Shown here: piece after piece, positions 27,661-37,219 of the stretch
Layout of the letters: each line of letters starts with the position of its first letter
How positions within the stretch are numbered: the first letter of the stretch is position 1
From: an uncultured Scytonema sp.
GTDB lineage: Bacteria > Cyanobacteriota > Cyanobacteriia > Cyanobacteriales > Nostocaceae
NCBI GenBank assembly: GCA_937873135.1
Contig: CALMVQ010000103.1
Coordinates: 86,912 to 150,911, forward strand
DNA length: 64,000 nucleotides
Reading direction: 5' to 3'
The notes under the pieces: model-generated
Databases searched by the model: none
Told to the model about the DNA's origin: nothing
The model's input: only the letters and a program-made list of their open reading frames with translations
Made by a program: the position numbers and the translations under genes

Positions 27661-30657
27661 TTAAATAAACATGCTACTACTGCCTAATTGGGTGTTAGTC
27701 AATTTTAAGTCTAAAGATTCCGTATACTCTTGCTCACGCTTAATTGGCAGAGTAATCACAAACTCCGTTCCCTGACCAATTTGGGAATTGACCGAGAGTT
27801 GACCTTGATGCTTTTCAATAATCTGGTAGCAAATTGAAAGCCCTAAACCCGTGCCCTTACCGACGGGTTTCGTTGTGAAAAAGGGGTCAAATATCTTATT
27901 TAGAATTTCTAATGGAATTCCCTGACCATTATCAGCAATGTGAATTCTCACTAGATTTGGCTCAATGACTTCTGTACGAATAAGAATATTAGGGGTTCTT
28001 TTTTCTCCTTTATTCCTTACCAATGATAAATCAGCGCCACTTGCTTCAACGCGACGACCAGTTTCTTTCGCGGGGAAACACTCATAAGAACTCACCTCGG
28101 GAATAGAACCCTCGCTTAGACTTTTCTCTTGCACAGGGTAGCTCCTGATGAGTAATGACTCTTCCAAAGCATCAATCGCATTACTGAGGAGATTCATAAA
28201 AACCTGATTCATCTGATCAGGGTAGCATTCTACTAAGGGCAAGTCATCATACTGCTTGCTGATGGTAATCCCAGTTTTGAGATAGTGATTGAGAATTAAC
28301 AGTGTGTTGTCAATGCCTTCGTGTAAGTCAACTTGTTTTACCTGTGCTTCATCAAGGCGAGAGAAGTTGCGTAGCGATAAGACCAAAGAACAAATGCGTT
28401 CTGCACCCATTTCCATGGAATGCAGCATTTTAGGTAAGTCATCTTTAATAAATTCCAAGTCAATGTCTTGAAGGTGTGCTTGAATGGCAGGTGTTGGTCG
28501 GGGGTATTGTTCTTCGTAGAGCTGTAGCAGTTTCAGCAAGTCTTGAATATAGTCTTTAGTGTACTGGATGTTGCCGTAGACAAAGCTGATCGGGTTGTTA
28601 ATTTCATGAGCCATGCCTGCTACCATTTGACCAAGGCTGGACATTTTTTCAGTCTGAATCAACTGGGCTTGGGTTTGTCGTAGTTCGTGCAATGTGTGTT
28701 CCAACTTGGTCGCTTGTTCTCTCAGTTGTCTTTCCGACTGTCGCAATGCTTCCTCTGCCTGTCTACGCTGTGTAATATCGCGGAAGGTCACAACAGCACC
28801 TTTGATCTCAAGGCTCTCGATTATTGGATAAGAAGAATACTCAGCAGCGAAAGCAGTCCCATCCGAATGCCATAAAACTTCGCTGTCCACATGGCAACTT
28901 TGTCCTATGCGGAAAGCCTGAAAGATCGGACATAGACCATTAGGGTAAGGGTAGCCATTGCTGTAACTATGATGAATTAACTTGTGCATATCCCGACCTA
29001 TAACCTCATCGGGCTTATAACCGAGCATTTTAGCTCCGGCAGTGTTAATAAACGTACAGCATCCTTGTAAATTGATGCCATAAATGCCTTCATCTGTTGA
29101 TTCGAGCAGCAATTTGATGTGATTAGCTAATTGTAATCTCTCTGACTCGGCTTGCTTGCGCTCAGTTATGTCTCGATAATACCAGATTCTACCAAATGTT
29201 AAGCTGCCTTCTGGAGAAAGCACAGGGGCTGAGTAACGGTCAAAAATGCGCCCATCATTCAAGTAAATTTCATCGCGGCTTTGTTCGTGAGGATGTGTAT
29301 ACAAAAATTCCACCTGATCAAGATACTCTTGTGGCTGTTTCAGACTTAACAGCATAAAGGAAAGCACTTCTCTGGCATCACCAGACTTCATGACATGATC
29401 AGGAATCTGCCACATCTGCTCATAGCGTTGATTGTAGGACATAATCTGTCTGTTCTCGTCAACCAAAAAAATCCCATCTATTGCTGCCTCTTGTTGAGCC
29501 TTCAAAACTGAATTAGTGCGACGCAGTAACTCTTCTGCCTGCTTCCGCTCGGTCACGTCACTCAAAGTGCAGATTACTTGCTCCACACTGCCATCGGCCG
29601 CAAGTTGCGGCTCCGCATTTACTAGCAACCATACCCGGTCGTGGGTATTAGGACGGTATATACCCACGACAACCTTCTCTATGCCACAGTTAGTGCAAAC
29701 TAACTGTGGCATAGAGAAGGTTTCATTGAGGAAAGGGGTGTCATCAGAGCGAATCACATCCCAATCGGTACTAAAAGCAGTTGTGTTAAGCAATTGACTT
29801 TCTGTTCGACCCAGTAAAATACAAGCAGCTGGGTTACTTAAGTGGATTTCCCACTGCGGTCCCAGTAACAGCACACCAACATGCATCTTGAGAATAAGGT
29901 TCTGTAGCAGTTCCTGAGCCTTAAGTTGAACAGAGCGGCGTTGATTTACCAAGGAAATTAGCAGTGTTGAACCCAAAATGACCAGGGTAGTGATGCCAAT
30001 CACTAGGGCTAGTGTACTCGTCTTCAAAGTGTAGTCGAGAGGTTGAAAACTCAAATCCAGTGTGAAGTGTGCAGCTGCCATTGCAGTGTAATGCATCCCG
30101 CCAATTGCCCCTCCCATGACAACTGAGCTCATAAGTTTGTGCCAGTTCCAACTCGTCTGATCCCGCAGTTGAAACGCTAACCATAACGCTACATAAGATG
30201 CACTAATCGCAATGCCCACTGACAGTGCTACCAACAGGTAGTTGTAATGCAAAAGAGCCTGGGTGTGCATCGCTACCATCCCAATGTAGTGCATCAAAGC
30301 GATCGCTCCTCCCATGAAAACACTACCACCCACCAGCTGGAGTTGGCTAAGGAAAGAGCGACTCGCCAACAGGAGTGCTGCAAAGGACGCAATGACTGCT
30401 GCCAGCATCGAGAGCAGCACCGTCGGGATATCATAGTCGATGGGTACAGGTAAACTAAATGCCAGCATTCCCACAAAGTGCATTGACCAGATGCCAACTC
30501 CCATTATTGTTGCACCACCAGTCAGCCAGATGATACGAGCCAACCCTTGTGTGAGTGTCACTCTGGCGGCTAGTTCCAGTGCTGTATAGGAGGCCAGCAC
30601 GGCAATTAATAGAGAAAGTGCGACTAAGCGTAAATCATGAGTTCCAATTATCATCAC
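27661..30657 (-). CDS. MHYT-PAS hybrid-sensor histidine kinase
   Basis: 998 aa membrane kinase. Residues 1-240: MHYT sensor with three MH(Y/F)xxM repeats (GIWSMHFVGM, GGAIALMHYIGM, GGAIGGMHYTAM), proposed to bind copper and sense gases. Then three PAS/PAC units (about 255-375, 380-505, 510-635), a HisKA box with the phospho-acceptor in GQMVAGMAHEINNPISF (about 683), and a HATPase domain with MNLLSNAIDAL, DNGQGIP, FDPFFTTKPVGKGTGLGL. There is no receiver domain. Between the N and G1 boxes about 50 extra residues are inserted, and a perfect 24-bp inverted repeat lies in the first PAS coding region. No response regulator is adjacent. Confidence 0.93.
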   Translation of the reverse strand: MMIIGTHDLRLVALSLLIAVLASYTALELAARVTLTQGLARIIWLTGGATIMGVGIWSMHFVGMLAFSLPVPIDYDIPTVLLSMLAAVIASFAALLLASRSFLSQLQLVGGSVFMGGAIALMHYIGMVAMHTQALLHYNYLLVALSVGIAISASYVALWLAFQLRDQTSWNWHKLMSSVVMGGAIGGMHYTAMAAAHFTLDLSFQPLDYTLKTSTLALVIGITTLVILGSTLLISLVNQRRSVQLKAQELLQNLILKMHVGVLLLGPQWEIHLSNPAACILLGRTESQLLNTTAFSTDWDVIRSDDTPFLNETFSMPQLVCTNCGIEKVVVGIYRPNTHDRVWLLVNAEPQLAADGSVEQVICTLSDVTERKQAEELLRRTNSVLKAQQEAAIDGIFLVDENRQIMSYNQRYEQMWQIPDHVMKSGDAREVLSFMLLSLKQPQEYLDQVEFLYTHPHEQSRDEIYLNDGRIFDRYSAPVLSPEGSLTFGRIWYYRDITERKQAESERLQLANHIKLLLESTDEGIYGINLQGCCTFINTAGAKMLGYKPDEVIGRDMHKLIHHSYSNGYPYPNGLCPIFQAFRIGQSCHVDSEVLWHSDGTAFAAEYSSYPIIESLEIKGAVVTFRDITQRRQAEEALRQSERQLREQATKLEHTLHELRQTQAQLIQTEKMSSLGQMVAGMAHEINNPISFVYGNIQYTKDYIQDLLKLLQLYEEQYPRPTPAIQAHLQDIDLEFIKDDLPKMLHSMEMGAERICSLVLSLRNFSRLDEAQVKQVDLHEGIDNTLLILNHYLKTGITISKQYDDLPLVECYPDQMNQVFMNLLSNAIDALEESLLIRSYPVQEKSLSEGSIPEVSSYECFPAKETGRRVEASGADLSLVRNKGEKRTPNILIRTEVIEPNLVRIHIADNGQGIPLEILNKIFDPFFTTKPVGKGTGLGLSICYQIIEKHQGQLSVNSQIGQGTEFVITLPIKREQEYTESLDLKLTNTQLGSSSMFI
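29671..29722. repeat. Perfect 24-bp inverted repeat inside the kinase gene
   Basis: Left arm 29671-29694 (AACCTTCTCTATGCCACAGT then TAGT), loop GCAA, right arm 29699-29722 fully complementary. A second, 8-bp inverted repeat (GTGGGTAT / ATACCCAC) lies directly beside it at 29641-29668. The reading frame is kept open through both. Confidence 0.9.
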
Positions 30658-30749
30658 AAATGGAGAAGCTGTTTAGTTTCAATTCACTATTGATAGAGTG
30701 ATTTACTTTCTACTCACTTATTTTTCCCAAAGAGGTTGTTCGTTACTTC

Positions 30750-30980
30750 ATGGCAACAAGTTCCTTACAAAAACTTCATATTCAGGGTGAAACAAACAGT
30801 GAAGCAGAAACTTCTGTTAAGGAATTTATTGCCTACTGTGAACATCTTGAGCGCCAGGAAAAAAGCTCTCAAGTAAACCAAAATTTTTCCCAAGGAGCGA
30901 ACACTCTTAGAGGATGTTTGAAAAGTTTTGAGGGGTTAAATTTTACCAAGAAAGAGGGAGCAGAGAGCAGGGGGAAATAA
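30750..30980 (+). CDS. Small hypothetical protein (76 aa)
   Basis: Hydrophilic, starts MATSSLQKLHIQGETNSEAE; divergent from the histidine kinase with 92 bases between. No domain recognised and no strong RBS (GAGGTTG 15 bases before). The last 20 residues run into low-complexity GAGCAGGG sequence, so the 3' end may be chance. Confidence 0.35.
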   Translation: MATSSLQKLHIQGETNSEAETSVKEFIAYCEHLERQEKSSQVNQNFSQGANTLRGCLKSFEGLNFTKKEGAESRGK

Positions 30981-30987
30981 AAAAACT

Positions 30988-31107
30988 TTAGTTGTGGGTA
31001 TAAAGAACCACCTGGACAATCCAATGGCAAAAGTCCATTACCCACTGCATGAACGCCTCACCGTCAAAGCTGCCATCTACCCAGAGGGTTGTCAAACGAG
31101 ATACCTG
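30988..31107 (-). pseudogene. C-terminal remnant of an IS5-like transposase
   Basis: On the minus strand an open frame reads RLTTLWVDGSFDGEAFMQWV then MDFCHWIVQVVL before a stop at about 30988. This resembles the region after the second catalytic aspartate of IS5-family DDE transposases (VDGGY.G..F..WV). The rest of the element is gone. Confidence 0.55.
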
Positions 31108-31117
31108 GGTGTTAGAT

Positions 31118-31152
31118 TGTTTGACTTTTGACTTTTGACTTTTGACTTTTGA
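31118..31152. repeat. TTTGACT heptamer array
   Basis: Four to five tandem TTTTGAC units, the same heptamer found within the CTAGTAC repeats, but without their ends. Just downstream of the cyclic-nucleotide-binding gene. Confidence 0.75.
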
Positions 31153-31169
31153 GAAGCGACTGACTCTGT

Positions 31170-31610
31170 CTAGTTTTTTATGCTTATTGCATTAATCTTG
31201 TCATTCAGTTCCCGAATACGACGAGATAGCACTCTAATAATATTTATGGCGATCTCCGGAGTTTCTTCAATTGCATTGTAGAGTTGTTCTTGCGTCAGTT
31301 CCAAACATTTACAAGGTTCTAAAGCTGTTGCCGAAGCAGAACGAGGTTGGGCATCAAATACTGACATTTCACCAAAAGATTCTCCTTGAGAGAAAACTGC
31401 TAATTGTTGATTGCTAATATAAACTTTGACTCGACCTGAGACAACAATGTAGAGCGATCGCCCTTCCTCTCCTTGTCTAAATATGATGTCATTAGTAGGA
31501 AACAAGACTTCATCCATGACTGAAGCCAGTCGGACGATAAAATCATCCCGTAATTCCTTAAAAATGGTGATTTGTCGGACAAATAATAAACGGTCAACGC
31601 TATTTAGCAT
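31170..31610 (-). CDS. Cyclic-nucleotide-binding domain protein without output domain
   Basis: 146 aa: one CNB domain (DIIFRQGEEGRSLYIVVSGR, FSQGESFGEMSVFDAQPRSA) with the phosphate-binding cassette GESFGEMSVFDAQPRSA; the R-S-A ending suits a cAMP-type pocket. It lacks the CRP helix-turn-helix, so it must act through a partner. The start is 5 bases after the stop of the MFS-HEAT gene on the same strand, so the two are coupled and the CNB protein is likely its regulatory subunit. Confidence 0.88.
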   Translation of the reverse strand: MLNSVDRLLFVRQITIFKELRDDFIVRLASVMDEVLFPTNDIIFRQGEEGRSLYIVVSGRVKVYISNQQLAVFSQGESFGEMSVFDAQPRSASATALEPCKCLELTQEQLYNAIEETPEIAINIIRVLSRRIRELNDKINAISIKN

Positions 31611-31615
31611 AATGG

Positions 31616-34585
31616 TTAGTGGTTAGTAGTTTTCTTCATTTTTTGCAACTCTTTAACTTGATCTGCAACTAGAGGGTGTGGATCGTTTTGCAGTTGGGGG
31701 AGAAGTTCTAAGAAGATGCGATGTGAAGCAACACTTAAGTATGCGATCGCAGCTTCTCTGACGAAGCCTGTGGAATGACGCAGACTTGTTAAAATTTGTT
31801 CGCTTGTCAGTCGGATATGGGCAACTTGTGCAAAATGAAAACAGCAAGCAAAGCTCCAGTCGGAAAGTAAATCACCTTGTGCCAGCAACTTGCGGGTGCG
31901 ATCACCTACTGCCATCTGTTCGTATTCAACCATGTTTTTTTCTACAAGTTTTTGCAGTTTTTCTTGGGGCGATCGCCTATCTAAAATATTTAGCAACATA
32001 GATTTGCTCTGCAAATTTACGGTATGCTCTAAAATTTCTAACCCCCGTGCTAAGTTGATCTCTGACTGAGATCGAAGATTAAACGCTGCGACTTGAATCT
32101 TATCTGTAGGGTAAAGTAGCTTCAGGAGCAGCAACAATCTCTCTTTGATATCAATTTCCAATTCTAAGAGTGCGCGTTGTAACAATTCACAGATAGTATG
32201 AAATCTTTCATTAGATTGAGGTTCCTTCTCATTTCCTGTTTTGAAGTCTATATAGGCAGCATAAATCTCCCCTAAGAAGCGTAATTCCTGTCCAATTAAT
32301 ATTTCAACCCTACTATGCAACCCTACGACTAAACCTGCAATTCCTTCTCGTTCATGTTTTTTGAGTAAGGTGCGAAGGATACGATCCCTGATCGTACCTC
32401 TACATGTTTTTAAGTGAAGCCATAAAGTATCCACCGCTTCTAGGGTAGGGATTTGACCAATCGTAGCCAGAGCGTAAATCCGTACAACTTCCGGTTTGTA
32501 AATATTGCTAACTAGCTTTGTAAGCATTGGTAGAGCGTCATTCTCCAATCTCGCTAAGGCACGCATTGCTGTCATTCGGGTTGACTTGTAGTCAAGTCCT
32601 CCCACAAGCGCTGGATAGTACTCTTCTAAATGGGTGGCGGCAATCATTTCCAATACCGCACAGCGTACCCGCAAAGATTCATCCTGTAATAAATTTGGTA
32701 TGTGAATCCTTAGTGCTTGCAAATAAACTGCTTCTGATAGAGCTTTAACGGCATTGATCCTTTCCTGTTCTTGTTTGTGAGTGAGCATCCGCCTTAAAGT
32801 TTTGGTAGCTGCTCCTTTTTGCAATGGTGTTCCTTTTCTCAGAAGTAGAGTGGCAGCTGTCGCTCGAATTAGAGAGTTTTGTCGTGACAAATACTCTTCT
32901 AGCTGGCTTAAATCTGGATTTGCTTCAGAAAGCCAAATGTAGCGTAGGGCAAGAGCAAAAACTTCGGGAGACTGTGGTGCATTGCTAAGTTGGGATTCAA
33001 ACACAGTGTGGACTTCGGGTAAATAAGCAGGATTTGCACCACATGCAAGCATCACTTCCAAACTGGTTTTTTGTAAAGAAGGGGGTAGCTTAACGAGCAA
33101 GGGTGCTAAAACTGCTGCTGCTCCTTTAGGATCGATTTGGAATAAAAGTTCAATGCAAGAACGTTTGTCTGCAGGAGTGCTTTTTTCTCCTAAAGCTTTC
33201 ACAACGGCTTGCTTAAATGCACGTAAATCTAGATCTGTAGGATTTAACTGCCCCTGTCCTGCACTTAAAACTAATAAATTGACATAATGCGATCCCAGCA
33301 ACCAAACGATTCCAACACAAATCAAAGCTAAGCCTGCAGTTTCTACTACAATGACAAACTTTTGTAAGAGTAAAGACGCCATTGATGTAGTCAGCCAGAT
33401 TGTGGACAAAATTATGACACCTGCTGTTCCTCCCCCAAAGGCTTCAGCAATCCCTTCCGATAATGTTTGTATGTAGTTGCGAATTTTATCTGGAATCGGT
33501 TGGAAAAGCAGTGGTCCGCTACTGGCAACAAACGTATAGTGCAAGAGTTCGGAAAGAAACTTGAGAATGACTAAAGCCCAGAAAAATTCGTGCGCTTCTA
33601 ACAGAGGAATTGTCAGTGGTATTAAGATGAGTATGCATACTGGTAAAGACGCAACGGTGATAAACACCCCAAAGCGTTCGAGTGTTCTGCTGGAGATGAA
33701 TAACTGCATCCCTAGCTCACAAACTCCTGTAATCCCACCAAATAAACCTAAGAAACTGGCGATTTGTTTGTCGTTGTAATTTATCTTTAACTGAGTAAGA
33801 TATTGAAAATCTATTAATACCCATAGCACTTGCAGCAGAGCAAAAAATGCAAATAAGAGCAACGTATAGCGTTTTAATGAACCTGAAAGGTGACTTCTTT
33901 GATTTCTTGGCTCGGTAATTTTTTGTTGTGTAACGTTGGGAAAAACTTGCTGGTATTTGTGAGTGAGATGCCAGAGAATAAATGCCCCTAATGCTATAAA
34001 CACACCTGCAAATGGCATAATGACATTATTCAGTCCTACAAATAGTAGTAGTAAAGGCAAACTGAAGCCGCTAACGATATCAGCTACCAAAATGCCACTG
34101 CTAATTAATGGATAAGTGCGTTTAATTTCTCTAATATTAAAGAGTTGATTGGCTGTAATTGAGGTGTTGAGGTCATTGACAACGTAAAATGCATCTACCC
34201 ACAGGCGGAGCAAAAATACAGTAATCACTGCCAAGTGAGGAACTTGTATTCCCCATTGCAATAATATTAGCGGTAAGAACATCCCTGGTGCGATCGCCAC
34301 TATAACCCAACGTAACGGGAAAGTTTTTTGCAGCCACGAGTATAAAGACACTAAGAGAGTACTGATCGCTGCACTGGCAATATAAATCCAAGGCAGTGAT
34401 TGTGCACCATATTTGTCTAAAAATAGTGCGACCGCACTGTCTTCAGACCACCGTAATCCTACACAGGTGATTGTATAAAAAATGAGCATTAACCATGTGC
34501 GATCGCTCTCCTCCGGTCGGAGATTCACCCATTGTAATAGTCGTGGCATCCCTGTTCGAGCAAACCTGTGTTTTTTCAATTCCAT
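31616..34585 (-). CDS. MFS/nucleotide-translocase-like membrane protein with C-terminal HEAT repeats
   Basis: 989 aa. About residues 25-440 hold 11-12 membrane segments with a fold like MFS or ATP/ADP-translocase (NTT/TLC) carriers (LPWIYIASAAISTLLVSLYS, RTYPLISSGILVADIVSGFS). From about 460 to the end the protein is soluble and made of HEAT/armadillo repeats (ALPMLTKLVSNIYKPEVVRI, IHIPNLLQDESLRVRCAVLE). A carrier joined to a long HEAT scaffold and followed by a CNB protein suggests a ligand-regulated transporter or a membrane sensor that no longer transports. Substrate unknown. Confidence 0.82.
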   Translation of the reverse strand: MELKKHRFARTGMPRLLQWVNLRPEESDRTWLMLIFYTITCVGLRWSEDSAVALFLDKYGAQSLPWIYIASAAISTLLVSLYSWLQKTFPLRWVIVAIAPGMFLPLILLQWGIQVPHLAVITVFLLRLWVDAFYVVNDLNTSITANQLFNIREIKRTYPLISSGILVADIVSGFSLPLLLLFVGLNNVIMPFAGVFIALGAFILWHLTHKYQQVFPNVTQQKITEPRNQRSHLSGSLKRYTLLLFAFFALLQVLWVLIDFQYLTQLKINYNDKQIASFLGLFGGITGVCELGMQLFISSRTLERFGVFITVASLPVCILILIPLTIPLLEAHEFFWALVILKFLSELLHYTFVASSGPLLFQPIPDKIRNYIQTLSEGIAEAFGGGTAGVIILSTIWLTTSMASLLLQKFVIVVETAGLALICVGIVWLLGSHYVNLLVLSAGQGQLNPTDLDLRAFKQAVVKALGEKSTPADKRSCIELLFQIDPKGAAAVLAPLLVKLPPSLQKTSLEVMLACGANPAYLPEVHTVFESQLSNAPQSPEVFALALRYIWLSEANPDLSQLEEYLSRQNSLIRATAATLLLRKGTPLQKGAATKTLRRMLTHKQEQERINAVKALSEAVYLQALRIHIPNLLQDESLRVRCAVLEMIAATHLEEYYPALVGGLDYKSTRMTAMRALARLENDALPMLTKLVSNIYKPEVVRIYALATIGQIPTLEAVDTLWLHLKTCRGTIRDRILRTLLKKHEREGIAGLVVGLHSRVEILIGQELRFLGEIYAAYIDFKTGNEKEPQSNERFHTICELLQRALLELEIDIKERLLLLLKLLYPTDKIQVAAFNLRSQSEINLARGLEILEHTVNLQSKSMLLNILDRRSPQEKLQKLVEKNMVEYEQMAVGDRTRKLLAQGDLLSDWSFACCFHFAQVAHIRLTSEQILTSLRHSTGFVREAAIAYLSVASHRIFLELLPQLQNDPHPLVADQVKELQKMKKTTNH

Positions 34586-34804
34586 GTAGTTTGTGACTTT
34601 CTGGAGTACTCATTACTTGGTGAGTACATTTGCTGTTGCCCAGATATCCACAACCAGCACAGTTTTTAAGATAGAAGAAAGCATTCTCTACCTTAGTCCT
34701 CTGAAAATGGCAAAAGTCCCGAGCAACTGAGTATTATTTTTCCCACTCAGCACTCAGGACTATCAATTGATTTTGGATTTAGAGGTTACAAGCTATTAGT
34801 TCGT

Positions 34805-35338
34805 TTACTTTTTAGGGGAGATGAGCATCATCATGTTTCTCCCTTCTTTCTTAGGCATTTGCTGCACCTCGCCAACAGGGTCCAAGTCTGTTGCCATCCG
34901 CTTGAGTAACTCTTCTGCTAAGTCACTGTGTTGAATTTCTCGACCCCGAAACATCACGGTAGCTTTGACTTTATCGCCATCTTTGAGAAAACGCTCTGCT
35001 TGCTTAACACGCACGTTATAGTCATGCTCTTCTATTTTGTAGCGCATTTTCACTTCTTTGACATCGGCGGTATGCTGCTTTTTCCGGGCTTCACGTGCCT
35101 TCTTCTCTTGCTCGAACTTGTATTTCCCGTAATCCATAATTCGACAAACGGGAGGGTCAGCCTTATCACTTAACAGCACAAGATCCAGCTCTTTTTCTTC
35201 CGCTAATTGCAGTGCTTCCTGCGGGGTGATAATTCCCAGCTGGCTACCATCGGTGTCAATGACCCGAATTTTCGGGAAGCGAATGCGTTCGTTGATTTGA
35301 GGCAGATCGCGGGTTCTTTTTTTCTCAATGACAGACAT
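34805..35338 (-). CDS. infC: Translation initiation factor IF-3
   Basis: 177 aa. Binds the 30S subunit and controls initiator tRNA and start codon selection. N-domain: [60 protein letters not shown]-domain: [40 protein letters not shown]. The start is a normal ATG, unlike the AUU start of enteric bacteria, so AUU autoregulation does not apply. rpmI and rplT are not adjacent. Confidence 0.97.
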   Translation of the reverse strand: MSVIEKKRTRDLPQINERIRFPKIRVIDTDGSQLGIITPQEALQLAEEKELDLVLLSDKADPPVCRIMDYGKYKFEQEKKAREARKKQHTADVKEVKMRYKIEEHDYNVRVKQAERFLKDGDKVKATVMFRGREIQHSDLAEELLKRMATDLDPVGEVQQMPKKEGRNMMMLISPKK

Positions 35339-35922
35339 TATGATTTGTAGGAGCTCTTTGTTAGGTAGGTGAGTTTATCTGAGTGATGTGCCTCAGAAAC
35401 CAAATGTATGAGTAACTGAGGACTTTAAAAGGAGTCTATAGTTATAGGTTAGCTAATTTAGAAGACGATGTCGTCTTCGTTGTATCTGCCATTTTACTAA
35501 CTCTCAAAGAGTTTCTGTTTAATAGTTAATCTAATTTAGACAATAGTAGCATTTTTTAACTATTGTAACAGTTCTAGTAAACCAGTTGAGATTTTAACAC
35601 ATCAGTATATTCTCAGAATGCAAAGATCACGTAGACAACGCCTTTGTTAGTATATATGTATTGCTAGCAGCGCAAGTCAGGAGAGAAAAGTATATCAAAA
35701 GTCCAGTCATTAAAATATTTCTAACTGTTCGGTTATTTCTATGGCAGTGTATTAGTTAATTTTTTTTAAGTTTTACTAAGTTGTCATGTTGAAAAAGAGG
35801 AATTTTTAGCTCAATTTACGGCTGTTTAGCTTGAATATATAGACGGACATCTCGAAGTAATTTGCATGGACTTCTGTTGTTAGGAGTTGCTATCGATTTA
35901 TAAATGAAATTGGGAGGCAAAT
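35339..35922. other. 584-base divergent spacer between infC and hydrolase
   Basis: AT-rich, without a supported gene. An exact inverted repeat GAAGACGA-TG-TCGTCTTC is at 35461-35478, a possible operator or small hairpin in the infC leader. GGGAGG at about 35911 is the ribosome binding site of the hydrolase. Confidence 0.5.
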
Positions 35923-36843
35923 GTGACCACTACGATACATTGGGACCAGCGGGTTGGTAATCAAAGAGACTGGGTTTGGCGGGGCTGGCAAACTCGCTAC
36001 ACATATATCCGTCCTGCTAAAAATAACCAAAAGACAACACCTGTCATTTTGCTACACGGATTTGGTGCTTCTATTGGTCATTGGCGACAGAATTTAGAGG
36101 TACTGGGCGAATACCATACTGTTTATGCTCTTGATCTGTTGGGTTGGGGCGCTTCTGAGAAAGCATCAGCTAATTATAGCATACAGTTTTGGGTAGAGCA
36201 AGTTTACGATTTTTGGAAAGCATTTATTTGTCAACCAGTGGTATTGGTGGGAAATTCCCTTGGTTCACTCGTTTGTCTAGCAGCTGCTGCTACCCATCCC
36301 GATATGGTGCAAAGTATAGTGATGATGAGTTTGCCTGATCCAACATTAGAACAAGAGGCTATCCCTGTTTGGTTGCAACCTGCTGTCGCAGGGATCAAAT
36401 CTGTTGTTGCTTCCGGATTTATACTGAAAGCTGTGTTCGGCTTGGTGTGCCGACCAAAAATATTGAGTAGCTGGGCTGCTTCTGCTTATGCCAGTCGGGA
36501 TGCGATCACAGATGAATTGTTGGATATTTTTGTCACTCCCACTCAAGACGAAAATGCCGTCCGTGCTTTCATCGCTATTTTTAAAGCAGCAACTCGTGCC
36601 ACCTACAGTCCCAGTGTGAAGAGATTATTGCCAACTTTACAAATTCCCATGCTTTTGATTTGGGGACAAAAAGATCGATGGGTTCCTCCAGCACTTGCTC
36701 AACAATTTGCTCAATATAATCAGAATCTACAACTGCTGACTCTGGAAAATGTGGGGCATTGTCCTCATGATGAAAGCCCAGAACAGGTGAACAAAATTAT
36801 TTTGGATTGGATTGATGGATCTGTTCACCACGACAAGGATTAG
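35923..36843 (+). CDS. Alpha/beta hydrolase
   Basis: 306 aa. Start is GTG 35923, chosen because GGGAGG lies at the right distance and the overlapping ATG is followed at once by TGA. Fold markers: oxyanion region VILLHGFGASIGHWRQN, nucleophile elbow GNSLGS (about residue 112), acid in LIWGQKDRWVP and histidine in ENVGHCPHDE, so the triad is complete. Related to cyanobacterial/chloroplast hydrolases of the pheophytinase/esterase group, but the substrate cannot be named. No signal peptide. Confidence 0.9.
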   Translation: MTTTIHWDQRVGNQRDWVWRGWQTRYTYIRPAKNNQKTTPVILLHGFGASIGHWRQNLEVLGEYHTVYALDLLGWGASEKASANYSIQFWVEQVYDFWKAFICQPVVLVGNSLGSLVCLAAAATHPDMVQSIVMMSLPDPTLEQEAIPVWLQPAVAGIKSVVASGFILKAVFGLVCRPKILSSWAASAYASRDAITDELLDIFVTPTQDENAVRAFIAIFKAATRATYSPSVKRLLPTLQIPMLLIWGQKDRWVPPALAQQFAQYNQNLQLLTLENVGHCPHDESPEQVNKIILDWIDGSVHHDKD

Positions 36844-37219
36844 CGATCGCTACCTTGGAATTAAAAATGAAAAAGCTTGAAATACAAGGTTGAGGGCTGT
36901 TTGGGATGGTAACTCTACTTCCTTTGCCCCTTGTACTAGTGATCGGTCTAAATATTCAGCGATGCCCGCAGGCTCCGGCACACATCCGTATCGCATGAGC
37001 GAAAATTGTGTTTTCAAAATCATTTCTAGAAAGATTGAAACCAAATAGTGATCTATCTCAAAAATAATAACTTAAATGTACAGGACATGATCGCATCTTA
37101 CAAAAAAGGCGATCGCGTCCTCCACATTCTCACCACCAGAGCGCGATCGCCATTTACTGAATCCCGCACTTGTGGACGGAAATGGGTTATGTATTACTCT
37201 TCAGAATAAAACAAAAATT
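36844..37219. other. Spacer with degenerate repeat copy and HIP1-rich stretch
   Basis: Bases about 36888-36941 (GGCTGTTTGGGATGGT ... CTTGTACTAG) look like a decayed right half of the CTAGTAC repeat. Bases 37100-37155 hold three GCGATCGC or near-HIP1 sites. No gene is supported. Confidence 0.45.

Noticed and set aside
31118..31152. Possible CRISPR-like array
   Set aside because: Units are contiguous heptamers with no spacers; the same holds for all TCAAAAG/TTTTTAC arrays in the window.
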